64,000 nt of DNA, taken from NCBI RefSeq assembly GCF_007747995.1, contig NZ_CP036276.1:186001-250000 (forward strand), written 5' to 3'. Each line of letters begins with the position of its first letter. Position 1 is the stretch's first letter. Below, piece after piece: positions 1-10,200 of this stretch. The notes beneath the pieces were generated by a model. That model saw only the letters and a program-made list of their open reading frames with translations. It was not told the origin of the DNA and ran no database searches. The DNA comes from Symmachiella dynata. GTDB taxonomy: Bacteria; Planctomycetota; Planctomycetia; Planctomycetales; Planctomycetaceae. The position numbers and the translations under genes were made by a program.

Positions 1-834
1 GACGAATCGGCTGACGAAGCCCCAGTCGAGAAACCGCCCGCCAAATTACGGGTGCAAACCATGCGGAGTGACAGCTCCCGGTTGACCTTCGAACCGAGCG
101 AAGTGACCAATGCAACGATTTCGGGTGCCAGCGATGTGTTGGGGCAATGCCAAGTCGAGATCAAGGTTGTCGATCAACTGATCTTCGGCGATGCTATCGA
201 AGAGGCGGCGTCCCAGTTGACCTACCATCAATGGAAACTCAAGCACGCTGTCGAACCCAGCTACCTCTCCGCGTCGGGCGGGCAAAATACCGGCCTGGAT
301 TCCGCATTGGTGGGCGAAATGGCACCCGACTTTACTTTAAAGCTGATGCAAGGGGGCGACTTTCACCTCGCGGACCAGAAAGGGAAAATCATCATCCTCG
401 ATTTTTGGGCCACCTGGTGCGGTCCATGTATGCAGGCGATGCCACAAGTGGACGGCGTGGCACGCGAGTTCGAGGGACAGCAAGTCGAATTGATCACCGT
501 AAACCTGGAAGAAAATCCCGAGCGTATCAGTCAAACGTTGGAACGTCTCAAATTGTCGCCGACAGTCGCGTTGGACCAAGATGGGGCAGTCGCCGACAAG
601 TATTCCGCTACCTCCATCCCGCAGACGGTGATCATCGATCGAGATGGCAAAATTGTGCGGCTGTTCATCGGCGGGGGACCGCAATTCGGTGAACAATTGC
701 GCAAAGCACTGCAAGAAGTCATTTCCGGCAAACTGCCCGGCGAAGACCCACCAGCCGACGCGCAGCCTGCAGCCGATGAGCAACCGACCCCAAAAGAAGA
801 GTCCGCAGCAGACGATGACTCCACAGCCGAATAG
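1..834 (+). CDS. TlpA/ResA-like thioredoxin-fold protein, 5' end cut off by the window
   Basis: The reading frame is open from base 1, so the start lies outside the window and at least 277 residues are visible. A TlpA/AhpC-type thioredoxin domain begins near 'GEMAPDFTLKLMQGGDF' and carries the redox site WCGPC within 'FWATWCGPCMQAMP'. The cis-Pro loop is seen in 'SATSIPQTVIID'. The family reduces or shuffles disulfides of exported or periplasmic proteins. The roughly 95 residues before the domain belong to no family I recognise. The last 30 residues are a low-complexity Ala/Pro/Glu/Asp tail, common on planctomycete exported proteins. The next gene is convergent and only 15 bases away. The fold is confident; the substrate is unknown. 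Confidence 0.85.
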   Translation, partial: DESADEAPVEKPPAKLRVQTMRSDSSRLTFEPSEVTNATISGASDVLGQCQVEIKVVDQLIFGDAIEEAASQLTYHQWKLKHAVEPSYLSASGGQNTGLDSALVGEMAPDFTLKLMQGGDFHLADQKGKIIILDFWATWCGPCMQAMPQVDGVAREFEGQQVELITVNLEENPERISQTLERLKLSPTVALDQDGAVADKYSATSIPQTVIIDRDGKIVRLFIGGGPQFGEQLRKALQEVISGKLPGEDPPADAQPAADEQPTPKEESAADDDSTAE

Positions 835-849
835 AGAGTCGACCGAGTC

Positions 850-1845
850 CTACGACTGAGCGGCGGAAATGCGGCGGACTTCATCGCGGCTCAGTTTATC
901 GGCCCAATGGGTCGGTTCAGGAAGGCGATGTCCGGCCAGCAGGCTTTGCGTGACTTCCAAGGCTGTGGCAAAATCGATGCGATGCCCCGGGGAAACGTAA
1001 ATCAACTTCGAGCTGTTGCGCGATTTGAGCGCCATCCCCAAAACTTCTTCGCCATCCACCACGGGACGCGCTTCGCGATGCGCCATATCATCCGTCTCAA
1101 CGTGGCCACACAATAATTTCTTGCTGATCCCCACCGTCGCCACGTCAGCGGCGATACCTAACATACTGGCAATACCCATGCGGCGGTTGTGCATGACGCC
1201 GTTGCCATCGACAAAGACCAGATCCGGCATGCGATCCTCCCGCCGGACTTGATCCAACAGCTGCAACAACAACGGCAATTCCCGGAAGGACAAAAACGTA
1301 GGGATATACGGAAACGCGACCGCGGCTGTCAGTGTGGTCGACCATAGCAGTTTGCGTGTGGCCACATCGATCAACGCGTATCCAGCAACAGCCTTCTCGT
1401 CCGTGATGTAAGAAAGGTCCACCCCGCCCACGGTTTGCGGCCGCGCTGCGGGACGCGTCAGTTGCAGTCGCTTGGTGTATTCCTCTTGCAGCGCGCTCAA
1501 TGTCCGTAGCGGCTGTGATGATTGAAAGTCATCGAAAAACCACCGTGATAATTCAATGCGATCTTTCTCGACCTCGATGCCTTCGGATTGCAATTGGAGA
1601 CATTTGTCGGCCGCATCCCCTGTGTAATACAAGCCCAGTTCGCCAGCGGCGCGGACAATGCGGTGCACGGGCAATGCGGCTGCGACCAGCGGATCCAAAA
1701 CAAAGCTACCGACCCAGCGGGTCGCGCTATCGCTACCCAGCGCTGCGGCCAATGCACCATAAGTGGTCACGCGGCCCGGTGGAATCTGGGCAATTAACGC
1801 CCGCAACGCGGCCGGCAGATCGGGAATCTCAACGTCAATTTCCAT
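850..1845 (-). CDS. nfi: Alkyltransferase-like (ATL) domain fused to endonuclease V
   Basis: This 331-residue protein has two DNA-repair domains. Residues 8-95 match the O6-alkylguanine alkyltransferase C-terminal fold ('IPPGRVTTYGALA' at 21-33), but the active-site PCHR is PVHR at 59-62, so the acceptor cysteine is Val60. This is the hallmark of ATL proteins, which bind but do not repair alkylated bases; those usually have Trp at this position. Residues 115-325 are endonuclease V, which cleaves near deoxyinosine and other deaminated bases. Its metal and catalytic residues appear intact: Asp143 in 'GGVDLSY', Glu189 in 'FLSFRE', Asp213 in 'VDGNG', then 'MGIASMLG' and 'GISKKLL'. Endonuclease V alone is about 220 residues, so the N-terminal domain is a true addition. 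The gene is monocistronic and convergent with the TlpA gene. Confidence 0.9.
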   Translation of the reverse strand: MEIDVEIPDLPAALRALIAQIPPGRVTTYGALAAALGSDSATRWVGSFVLDPLVAAALPVHRIVRAAGELGLYYTGDAADKCLQLQSEGIEVEKDRIELSRWFFDDFQSSQPLRTLSALQEEYTKRLQLTRPAARPQTVGGVDLSYITDEKAVAGYALIDVATRKLLWSTTLTAAVAFPYIPTFLSFRELPLLLQLLDQVRREDRMPDLVFVDGNGVMHNRRMGIASMLGIAADVATVGISKKLLCGHVETDDMAHREARPVVDGEEVLGMALKSRNSSKLIYVSPGHRIDFATALEVTQSLLAGHRLPEPTHWADKLSRDEVRRISAAQS

Positions 1846-1967
1846 GCAGCAACAGTTCCGGCGGCGGGAAATGAACTCAGCCGCGCAACTTCAGCGCGAT
1901 GGCACGATGATACAATTGCCCAGCAATGGCAATCAAGCAGCGCAGCAGTGAGCGTTGGCGAGTTCGG

Positions 1968-3065
1968 CTACGCAACCGGGACGGAGTCGACCAGCATGGG
2001 GCGGCCGAAGAAATAACCTTGCGCGAAATCAAATCCGATTTGCTGACAGACTTCAGCTTCTTCGGGGCGCTCAATCCCCTCCGCCAGAGCGGCGATCCCG
2101 AAATCACGAACCATCGTGACCAGCGATTCGACCATCTGTTGCTGTTGCGGATGGAGATGGATATCGCGAATGAGTTTGATATCGAACTTGAGGTAATCGG
2201 GGGGAACCGCAACCAAGTCGAGCAACCGCGTCTGTCCAGCGCCGAAGTCGTCGTAGGCCAAGCCAATATTTAGCTCGGTGATTGCCTCCCGAAAGGTCTG
2301 CATCTCCTCTAAGTCCGTGACAGCTCCTTCGTGAATCTCAATGGTTAATGGCCGCTCGGGGAATCGTTCGCGGAGCTCACGCAGATTGTCGAGCAGTCCC
2401 AGTGTCATCTTTTCACACGGGTGTGTGTTAATAAACAAGTTGGTCGCGGGAATGATCTGATCGCCGGTTCGTACTCCTTCCCAGCGTAGCATCGTGCTCA
2501 ATTCCGCAGCCAAATGTAATCGTTCGGCCACCAGAAACATGTCACGTGGTGTTTCCAGTCCATCAATCCGGCTCCGCGACAAGATTTCATATCCGATGAC
2601 GCTCTTGTCGGCGAATGCGATGATTGGTTGAAAGACCGGAACGACCGCGCGGGACGACATCAGGTTGTGAAACCGTGCCAGCATCCCACTCAGGTCGCAG
2701 GAGGAATCAGAAACGGTATTGTTGAAGCTCTGTGCAGCTTCGCGTTTCACTCGAAAATCGATTGTAGCGAATTGGATCAAGTCCCCTTCGCCAATCGGAG
2801 TCGTCCCAGCGACGCGATGGCCGTTGACGAATGTTCCATTGGTGCTATCCAAATCTCGGAGAAAGAGTTTATCTCCGACCGACACAATTTCGGCATGTGC
2901 TTTGGAAACCGCGGGCGAGGGCAAGCAGAGTCCCAGCTCGGCGGAGCGACCGATGCGAAACGGGACCGAGTTGATCGGAATATGTTGCACCCGATCGCGC
3001 TGATCGATGAGCCCTTCCAAGAACCATAGTTCTTGATCGGTCGCAGGTAGTATTTGAGTCGTCAT
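1968..3065 (-). CDS. FHA-EAL domain protein, putative cyclic-di-GMP phosphodiesterase
   Basis: This 365-residue cytoplasmic protein has no signal peptide. Residues 30-105 form a forkhead-associated domain ('FRIGRS', 'SKAHAEI', 'DLDSTNGTFVNG'), which binds phosphothreonine peptides. Residues 140-360 form an EAL domain, which hydrolyses cyclic di-GMP. The catalytic set is largely present: Glu160 (as YEIL rather than EAL), Asn213, Glu243, the Asp272-Asp273 pair in 'DDFGAG', Glu329 in 'LAEGIE' and Gln349. The enzyme could therefore be active despite the altered signature. The pairing suggests Ser/Thr-kinase control of cyclic-di-GMP turnover, and a Ser/Thr kinase gene lies about 9 kb upstream on the same strand. 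That link is inference. Confidence 0.85.
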   Translation of the reverse strand: MTTQILPATDQELWFLEGLIDQRDRVQHIPINSVPFRIGRSAELGLCLPSPAVSKAHAEIVSVGDKLFLRDLDSTNGTFVNGHRVAGTTPIGEGDLIQFATIDFRVKREAAQSFNNTVSDSSCDLSGMLARFHNLMSSRAVVPVFQPIIAFADKSVIGYEILSRSRIDGLETPRDMFLVAERLHLAAELSTMLRWEGVRTGDQIIPATNLFINTHPCEKMTLGLLDNLRELRERFPERPLTIEIHEGAVTDLEEMQTFREAITELNIGLAYDDFGAGQTRLLDLVAVPPDYLKFDIKLIRDIHLHPQQQQMVESLVTMVRDFGIAALAEGIERPEEAEVCQQIGFDFAQGYFFGRPMLVDSVPVA

Positions 3066-3320
3066 GGCGAGCTACTCTACGTAACGTTCCGCGGTTTTGG
3101 GAAAAATCAATCGGGACCTTGCGACGCAGTGATTCCGCTAAATGATTGTTTCGATTTTCCAGCGCTACATTAAAGTGTGGCTCGCGAAATGCTCCTAAGC
3201 AAACGCTCTCCGTGAGTTTCCGTGGTTGTGAATCGCGATCGTAGCAAAAACAGCGGTTGTTCACGGAAATCAAGGTGAAACATGACTTCGTGCCTAGGGG
3301 TTTCCCGTGTGCTGCAAGCG

Positions 3321-6300
3321 TTATTTTCGCGATAAGTCGCCCAAACCATCGTGCGGAATCGCCGGTTGCGGTGCGGACGGATCCTCCACTCCGGGGCCAA
3401 TCAGTACGAATGGTGCCCAGAAGAAGGGATGTGACCACCGGGCATTGTTGCGGACGCGGCGACGAGCTGTTTGTAATGCTTTTGCATAGTTCACCGGCTG
3501 ATCTGTTTTGGACTGATCGGCCATCTCTTGAAAGAATTCTCCCACCAGTTCCGAGGTCGATTCATCTTCGACCGTCCAGTGGCTGGCAACCACGCGCCGC
3601 GCACCGGCTTTAAAAAAGGCACGTGCCAAGCTAAACCCGGCCTCCATCGTTCCATCGGGACCGACATTGGTTTCACAGGCACTGAGCACAGCTAACTCGC
3701 ATTGATTCAGCTTTAAGGTATAGATTTCATTCAGCGCCAGGACACCATCAGACTGTTCCGCAGCGGACGCAGTCTGGGGAGGCGTTAACAAAATGCCTCC
3801 TAGCAGGTTGCCGTGCTGTTGGTCAACGAACGCATGCGCGGCAAAGTGCAAATAACGTTGCCCCGGCAACGCCGCCAACACATTGGCCTCAGTCGCTTTT
3901 TCGCCCCGCAGGGCTGTGACGCGTTTCTGATCGAACAGGCTAGCGACGCGGCGGCTTTCAGCGTCGGTATTCGGTAACCGGTCGACTTGGCCTCGCATGC
4001 CGAGATAGTCACCGTCAATCGGGTCGGCTGCAGCGAGTAGTTTCTGAGAACGATTTGAAAGCGGATAGGCTGGATCGCCAATTGTGAGCAATGTCGCAGC
4101 ACCGCGCGTGTCGTTACGCGGCTGCGCTACAAGCGCGGCCAAGGCCCCTGCGGAAGGAGCATACGAAATCGGTGGAAATTCATCCAAGACATACCGCGGC
4201 TGTGGTTTGTCGCTGAGTACCAAGGCTTCCAAGGGAAGTTTATGCAGCGCTCCATCCGGAACCACGATCAACCGGTCGGGCTTGGATTGACGAATGTGAT
4301 CCCTCACCGCTGCCGGCAATAGAATGTCCGCCATGGCTGTGGAACTCGGTCCGAAAGCATCTTCCTCTTTTTTAACACGTTTTCTTCGGACGCCACGTAC
4401 GGACTCGACTCCTTCGATCATTAATGACTGCAGGTAGTTGTCGACCAACACGTCTGCGCGGGCGCGGGTTAACGGCAATGGTTTTTTTGTGACCTGAATC
4501 CCGGCGGGGGTGGGGATATCGACACGCTGTCGTTTCAGCCCGCGCGTCGACAACGCCATTCGCCGTTGCCGTGCTGTGACCACGTTTGCATTCACGTGAT
4601 ATCCGACCGGGATGTCCAACATAAAGACTTCCGGTTGTTTCATTTCATCGCCGATGACCACCAAATAGCCGCGACTGCGGCCCAAATAGTAGTACAACAA
4701 CATTGTTCCTGGGCGGACCACGTCACGTTGCAGTTGGCTCCATTGGTTCAGGTTTTTGACCAGCAGATTGCGATATTGCGGACTGGCATCGAGAATCTGG
4801 TGCCAGATTTTCGCATATTCATCTTGGGCCTGTTGCAACTCAGCTAAGAGGAGTTGAGTCTCTTCACTGTTGGCGTCCGACTCGGCCATCTGTTGCGCCT
4901 GCGAGCGAACGTGATTGATGCGGCGTTTGAGGCTCTGTTCTTTTAGCAACAGTGGTTCATCTGCTGTGCCATACAGTCCCTGGCGGGGGTCGACACCGGC
5001 TGATTTGAGTTGGTCAAGAAACGTGCGACTGCGACCCCGTTCGGCATAGGCCAAGGCTTGTGCATAGTCGCCGTCGCGGAGGCTCAGGTGAAACACTGCG
5101 TCAAAGGCGGGGGCAAATTGCGAGAAGAAATCAGCGCGATGTTGTTCCGCTCCATACGTATCAACGCGCGTCTCTTCGGCAATGTCGATCGCTTCGTCCA
5201 GCAATTCTCGCGATTCCAATTCGTCACCGTCCAAGTGCCGAAGCTGCGCCAGCCTCCACAAACTGACGAATCGCATGACTGGATAGGTGTCGGAATCGTC
5301 GTTGAGTACATGCAATGCCGCGCGATACGACTGTTCGGCTTGTTTCAAATCGCCCTGCAATTGCGCCGTCGCACCCAAATAGTTATAACTCCGAGCGGTA
5401 AGGGCATGCTGCCCCGATTGTTGTTGTTGCTGCAGAACCTGTTGCCAAAGTGCATTGGCCTGTGCATAGTCTTTATCGACCAGTGCAACAATCGCCAGGC
5501 AGTGTTGAGCGGTGCTCATCACCGGGCCGTCGGCGACGTTCAACTGTTTGCAGAGTTGCAGCGTCTTGTTGGCAAATTCTCGAGTCTTTTCAAAATCCTC
5601 TTCAGCGGCATACATCGTTGCCAAAGCGCAATAAACCGCAGGTTCGCTGACAGAATTGGCAGACGACATGCCCGAGGACTTGGCGATAGCGAGTGCTTCT
5701 TCGCATTGCTCAATCGCGTCAGCGAATTGACCTTGGGACTTGTAGGTCTTTGCCAGGTTGAGCAACAAGTTTCCACGATGGCCGTCCGCTTTCGTGCCGC
5801 ACTTGCGGCAGATTTCGATGCCGCGACGGTACAGACGAACCGCTGTGGAATAATTCGCAGCCAAGGCTGCGTTGGTTGCCAGCAGATTGTAGGTTTCAGC
5901 AAGATCACGATCTTCCGGCAGTCCGTATTGCTGGTAGAGTTGGAGGCACTCTTCGCACAGCGCGTCGGCCTCGGCCAGATTGCCTGTTGCTTGTTCAACG
6001 AGTGCTAAGTTATTCAATGTGCGCGGCAACTGGCTGAGGTCCAGCGGATTTTGCTCCCGTCGCGTTTTTAAAGCTTGTGTCAAAAACTGGCGGGCTTCGG
6101 GATAGGAACCAACGGCGGCGTGCAATGCGCCGCGCTCACTGGTGAGGTGATAGGCCGGTAGGCTGTCCTTGGACCAATTCCAAGGCTGATCCGAAACCAA
6201 TTCGACTGCTTGTCGGTATTGTTGTGTGTAGCGCAGCAGGTCTTTGAGTTTCCAAAATGCATTCATCGATTCCAACGAATCGTGGCCTTTGCCGGCCGCC

Positions 6301-7271
6301 TGTTGAATGATGTTGTAATAAAGTTGTTCCGCTTGTTCGGCGGCTTGTCGCGCGGCGTCGGCTTGGCCATGACGATTCAATAGAATCGAGTATTGGCTAT
6401 ACAGGTCGGCACGAGACATCGCCGTCGCGGGACCGTCGTTGGTTTTGAGTGCCAAGGCGCTCTTCAGGGCACCAATTGCACGGCCGAGATCCCCCATCGC
6501 CTCGTATTGATTTGCGAGCTCAGCCAAGAGTATTTGTCGGCCGCGAACGTAATCATGAGTTGCGGATAATGTCAGCAACGATTGCAACTGGGCGACAGAT
6601 TGTTCGGCCTGTCCCGTTTTGCGAAGTGCGCGAGCCAAGTTGTGGCCCAGGACGATTTGGTCTCTCAGCGGCAAGGCTTCGCGATGGTCGCGCAGAATCG
6701 TCCCTGCAAAATTTGCAGCCGTCTGCCAGCGCCGGTCTGCGAGGTCTTGCTCTTCAAGACGATCGGCGATCATCGCCAACGTCACCAGTCCCTCCATTTT
6801 CAGGACCGGGTCCAATGGGCGATCGACTGGGAGTGCTAGCGCTTGTTGCAAGAAATCTTCTGCCTGTCGGTAATGCGCCAATGTGAAGTAGCATTTCCCC
6901 AGTCGCATGTCGGTGGATCGCAGGCGACTCGGTTCTCCCGCTGTTTGCAAAGCTGTGCGCAAGCCAACCCCCAGTTGGACAGCTTTATCGTAATGCCCCA
7001 ACCGATAATAGATCTCAAACAATTGCTCCGCACAGATTCGGCGCGTGGCACTGTCCTGTGGGTCTTGTTCGGATGTCTCGTCGTAGACTTGCCGAAACAA
7101 TTGCTCGGCTTGCAGGAAACGACCCGCATTGTAGGCCACATGCGCCTGTTGCATGATGTCACGATGAGGCGGCGCCGACATGACCGACTGGCCATCAGTG
7201 AAGATCGCGACGAATAGTCCGCAGCAAAAGATTGCTGCGCGCGGGAGATGAATCAATTTGCCGCCATTCAT
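3321..7271 (-). CDS. Large exported TPR-CHAT protein (caspase-like peptidase)
   Basis: This 1316-residue protein begins with a hydrophobic export signal (residues 12-33, ending near 'VMSAPP'). Tetratricopeptide repeats fill roughly residues 40-680. A helical linker follows, and the C-terminal third (about 900-1305) is a CHAT domain. CHAT is a caspase/separase-clan cysteine peptidase fold found with TPRs. The predicted dyad is present: His1146 in 'HFAAHAFVD' and Cys1199 in 'LSACETNVG', followed by 'FFKAGARRVVASHW'. The start codon overlaps the stop of the upstream propeller gene by four bases (ATGA), so the two are translationally coupled. TPR-CHAT proteins are regulated proteases activated by protein partners; the substrate here is unknown. 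The signal peptide suggests activity outside the cytoplasm, which is unusual for CHAT. Confidence 0.88.
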   Translation of the reverse strand: MNGGKLIHLPRAAIFCCGLFVAIFTDGQSVMSAPPHRDIMQQAHVAYNAGRFLQAEQLFRQVYDETSEQDPQDSATRRICAEQLFEIYYRLGHYDKAVQLGVGLRTALQTAGEPSRLRSTDMRLGKCYFTLAHYRQAEDFLQQALALPVDRPLDPVLKMEGLVTLAMIADRLEEQDLADRRWQTAANFAGTILRDHREALPLRDQIVLGHNLARALRKTGQAEQSVAQLQSLLTLSATHDYVRGRQILLAELANQYEAMGDLGRAIGALKSALALKTNDGPATAMSRADLYSQYSILLNRHGQADAARQAAEQAEQLYYNIIQQAAGKGHDSLESMNAFWKLKDLLRYTQQYRQAVELVSDQPWNWSKDSLPAYHLTSERGALHAAVGSYPEARQFLTQALKTRREQNPLDLSQLPRTLNNLALVEQATGNLAEADALCEECLQLYQQYGLPEDRDLAETYNLLATNAALAANYSTAVRLYRRGIEICRKCGTKADGHRGNLLLNLAKTYKSQGQFADAIEQCEEALAIAKSSGMSSANSVSEPAVYCALATMYAAEEDFEKTREFANKTLQLCKQLNVADGPVMSTAQHCLAIVALVDKDYAQANALWQQVLQQQQQSGQHALTARSYNYLGATAQLQGDLKQAEQSYRAALHVLNDDSDTYPVMRFVSLWRLAQLRHLDGDELESRELLDEAIDIAEETRVDTYGAEQHRADFFSQFAPAFDAVFHLSLRDGDYAQALAYAERGRSRTFLDQLKSAGVDPRQGLYGTADEPLLLKEQSLKRRINHVRSQAQQMAESDANSEETQLLLAELQQAQDEYAKIWHQILDASPQYRNLLVKNLNQWSQLQRDVVRPGTMLLYYYLGRSRGYLVVIGDEMKQPEVFMLDIPVGYHVNANVVTARQRRMALSTRGLKRQRVDIPTPAGIQVTKKPLPLTRARADVLVDNYLQSLMIEGVESVRGVRRKRVKKEEDAFGPSSTAMADILLPAAVRDHIRQSKPDRLIVVPDGALHKLPLEALVLSDKPQPRYVLDEFPPISYAPSAGALAALVAQPRNDTRGAATLLTIGDPAYPLSNRSQKLLAAADPIDGDYLGMRGQVDRLPNTDAESRRVASLFDQKRVTALRGEKATEANVLAALPGQRYLHFAAHAFVDQQHGNLLGGILLTPPQTASAAEQSDGVLALNEIYTLKLNQCELAVLSACETNVGPDGTMEAGFSLARAFFKAGARRVVASHWTVEDESTSELVGEFFQEMADQSKTDQPVNYAKALQTARRRVRNNARWSHPFFWAPFVLIGPGVEDPSAPQPAIPHDGLGDLSRK

Positions 7272-10200
7272 GACTTGGGATTCTCGTTGAGGGGGGGAGA
7301 AAACCTGTGTTTACTCGCTGCTTTGCGCTGCTGCGTACTTTTCCGATGGGAAACATGTCCGGCGGCGATTGTTGTGGCGATGACCGCCAGCACGGATTGG
7401 TCGACATGTGTCGAGCTGAGTTCATCGCCGGAACCAAAATAGGACTCCGAGTCTTCCGCAGGCACTGGGGAGGTGATCCACGTTTCGTCGCCTGTATGCG
7501 GTGATTCGTCTCCTTCCGGCAGCTGCCAGGGGACCATGGCGGGAACAGATTGCACCAATTTGGCATCGCTTTCGGCCAAGATGCCGGGCTGAACATCCTC
7601 TGGATTCACCGTGTCGGAATTCTGGGCTGTGGAGCTTTGTTCGATAATCCGGTCAAAGACAAAAGCGCTTTCATCCCCTTCAAAATAGGCGGAGTTCAGC
7701 AACAGGTCATCGTCGACAGGCACCGCCCAACTTCCAGTCCGAAGCTGCATCGCGTTATTACTATCAGCCACCAACGCGCCGTTCCCACCAGCGGCATCTA
7801 CGTCGCCCAGAGGTGCATCAGAATGCGCGTCCGTAAATTGTCCGACTAGTTGCGGATCAGTTACCCCACCGCCAGTGAGAGAGTACAGGCCGAGGTCGTT
7901 ATCCGATCCGTGAAATACGAAATAATTCGATTCATCTGTGTCGGTCACAGAATTCAAATGCGGAGCTTGCGAAGACGTTTGGGCCGCGACCGCGTCTGAA
8001 ATAGCGGCCGCTGCCTGCGAAGAATTGATGAGTTCATTCGTCGAGTCAAAAGGATTCTCGATACCTGTCTCAGCGTCATTCAATACCAGTGGTGGCGGTT
8101 GGACATCAATCGTGACCGCGGCCGCTGCCGAGGTGGAGTCCGACCCGACAACTCTGTAGCTGAAGCTGTCTTGACCGACATAGTCGGCATCGGGTGTGTA
8201 GAGAAACTCCCCATTGGCGTACAATCTGACCGTTCCATGTGCCGGTCCGGAGACAAGTTCCACCTGCCCAATGTCTCCATCTGCGGGGCTGTCATTGTTC
8301 AACACGCCGCCGTCGCTGACCAACAATGGTGTATTTGCAATGACCGCAAAGTCATCACCCTCGGCTGTCGGCATTCGGGCTACTGACAAGGTTACTGTCG
8401 ATGTCTCCGAAAGCGCACTCCCATCGCTGGCCGCGTAGGTGAATTGATCAACGCCGTAAAAACCCGCATCGGGTATATACGAGAACGTCCCATCGGATGC
8501 CAAAATCACGCGACCATGCGCCGCTCCTCGGACCAATACCGCTTGCAGATCGGACGACTCTACGTCTGAGTCGTTGTCGAGCACGCTATTGTTGGTGTCC
8601 AATCGACTGTTCTGCCACAGCTGATATGAGTCATTGTCGGAAACCGGAATGTCATTTTGTGATATCACGGTGATCCTGAATGTCGTATCCACCCATTCCC
8701 CGCCGGTATCGATTGCACGAATGGTGATATCCGACGTCCCGAATTGATTCGAGGCTAAATTCACCGACAATTTTCCCGTCACCGGGTCAATGGAGATGTC
8801 GGAGAAGAGCAGGGGGTTGGTATTGTTGGTCACTGTATAATTCAGCGCCGTATCCGCATCCTCCACATCGGCAAACGCGTCAAACAAATCGATGTGGTTG
8901 AGGAGAGAGTCCTCAAGGACGGTAATATTCGCAATTCCGACTGTGGTCGGTGTGTCATTCTCAGGAGCGACAGTCACCGTGAATGTGGTCTCAATAAACT
9001 GACCTTCCGTGTCGGTCGCTCTTACGGTGATCAAGCCTGTTCCGAATGCGTTGGCCGCATAGGACAACGTGAGAGTGCCCGCGCCCCCATCAATGTTGAT
9101 GCCGGAAAACAAACCGGCGTTTGTGTTGCCGGTGATCGAGTAGACCAAAGTTGAGTCGGAATCCTCAACATCGGCAAATGCGGTGAACAGATTGATCACC
9201 GTATCGGCTGCGTCTTCTGCAACAGAGACATCGCCGATCCCAGACGTTGTCGGATCATCATTTTCCGCGGCAACGTTCACCGTAAATGTCGTTTCCACAT
9301 AGAGGCCGTCGCTATCGGTGGCTCGGACAGTAATGACCGAACTGCCGAAGGCATTTTCATCGAACTGGAGCGTCAATGTGCCGGCTACACCATTGATGAG
9401 GAGACCCGAAAAGAGCGCGGCGTTCGTATTGCCCGTAATGGTGTATGTTAGATCGGCATCCGCGTTTTCATTATCACTGAAGGCGGCGAAGAGGTCGACC
9501 ACCTCGTCGGCGCCGTCTTCGGTGGTGTTGACGTCGCTGATTCCAGACGTTGTCGGTGGTGTATTATCAAATAGAACTTGAAGAAAGATGTCCGAACCGC
9601 CCGAGGAAACGACCGTCTCCGTTGAGGCGGTGGGATCTAGGTCCGTCGTGCCAAAGACCGAACCGGTACTCAACAGCCGACCGTTCATGTCAACGGCGAT
9701 GCCATAAGCATAAGCGTCGCCCGCTCCTTCGGAGGTGGCTGCCCATTGAAAGTCACCTGCCGAATTTAGTTTTACGGCAAAAGCGGAATAGGAAGCCGTT
9801 GAAATCAGGTTGAAAATATCGAGCCCCAAGGGGTTGAAGTCGGCTGTGTTTTGATATTGTCCAACGACAAAGACGTTGTTATTAGCATCGACATCCACAC
9901 CGTAGGCGATATCTTCGTCCTCTCCCCCCATGCTGGCGGTCCAAAGCAGCGCTCCGGAGGAATCCAGTTTGGTGACAAATATATCGTTGCCGCCTTCGCT
10001 GGTTAACGAGGCCACACCCACACCGGGATCAAAGTCAACCGTGCCTGTGTAGCTGCCGACAAACACAATATTGTCATCCGCATCGACAACCACGTCGCGC
10101 GCAACATTCTGACCCGCTGCTTGAGTGGTGGTGACCCACAAAAACGTACCATCCGAGTCAAACTTAGAGACAAACGTATCGAAGCTATCGGCACCGCTGA

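Noticed and set aside
5010-6008. 332-residue plus-strand open frame
   Set aside because: Antisense shadow of the TPR-CHAT gene, whose reading frame has clear repeats and a CHAT domain.
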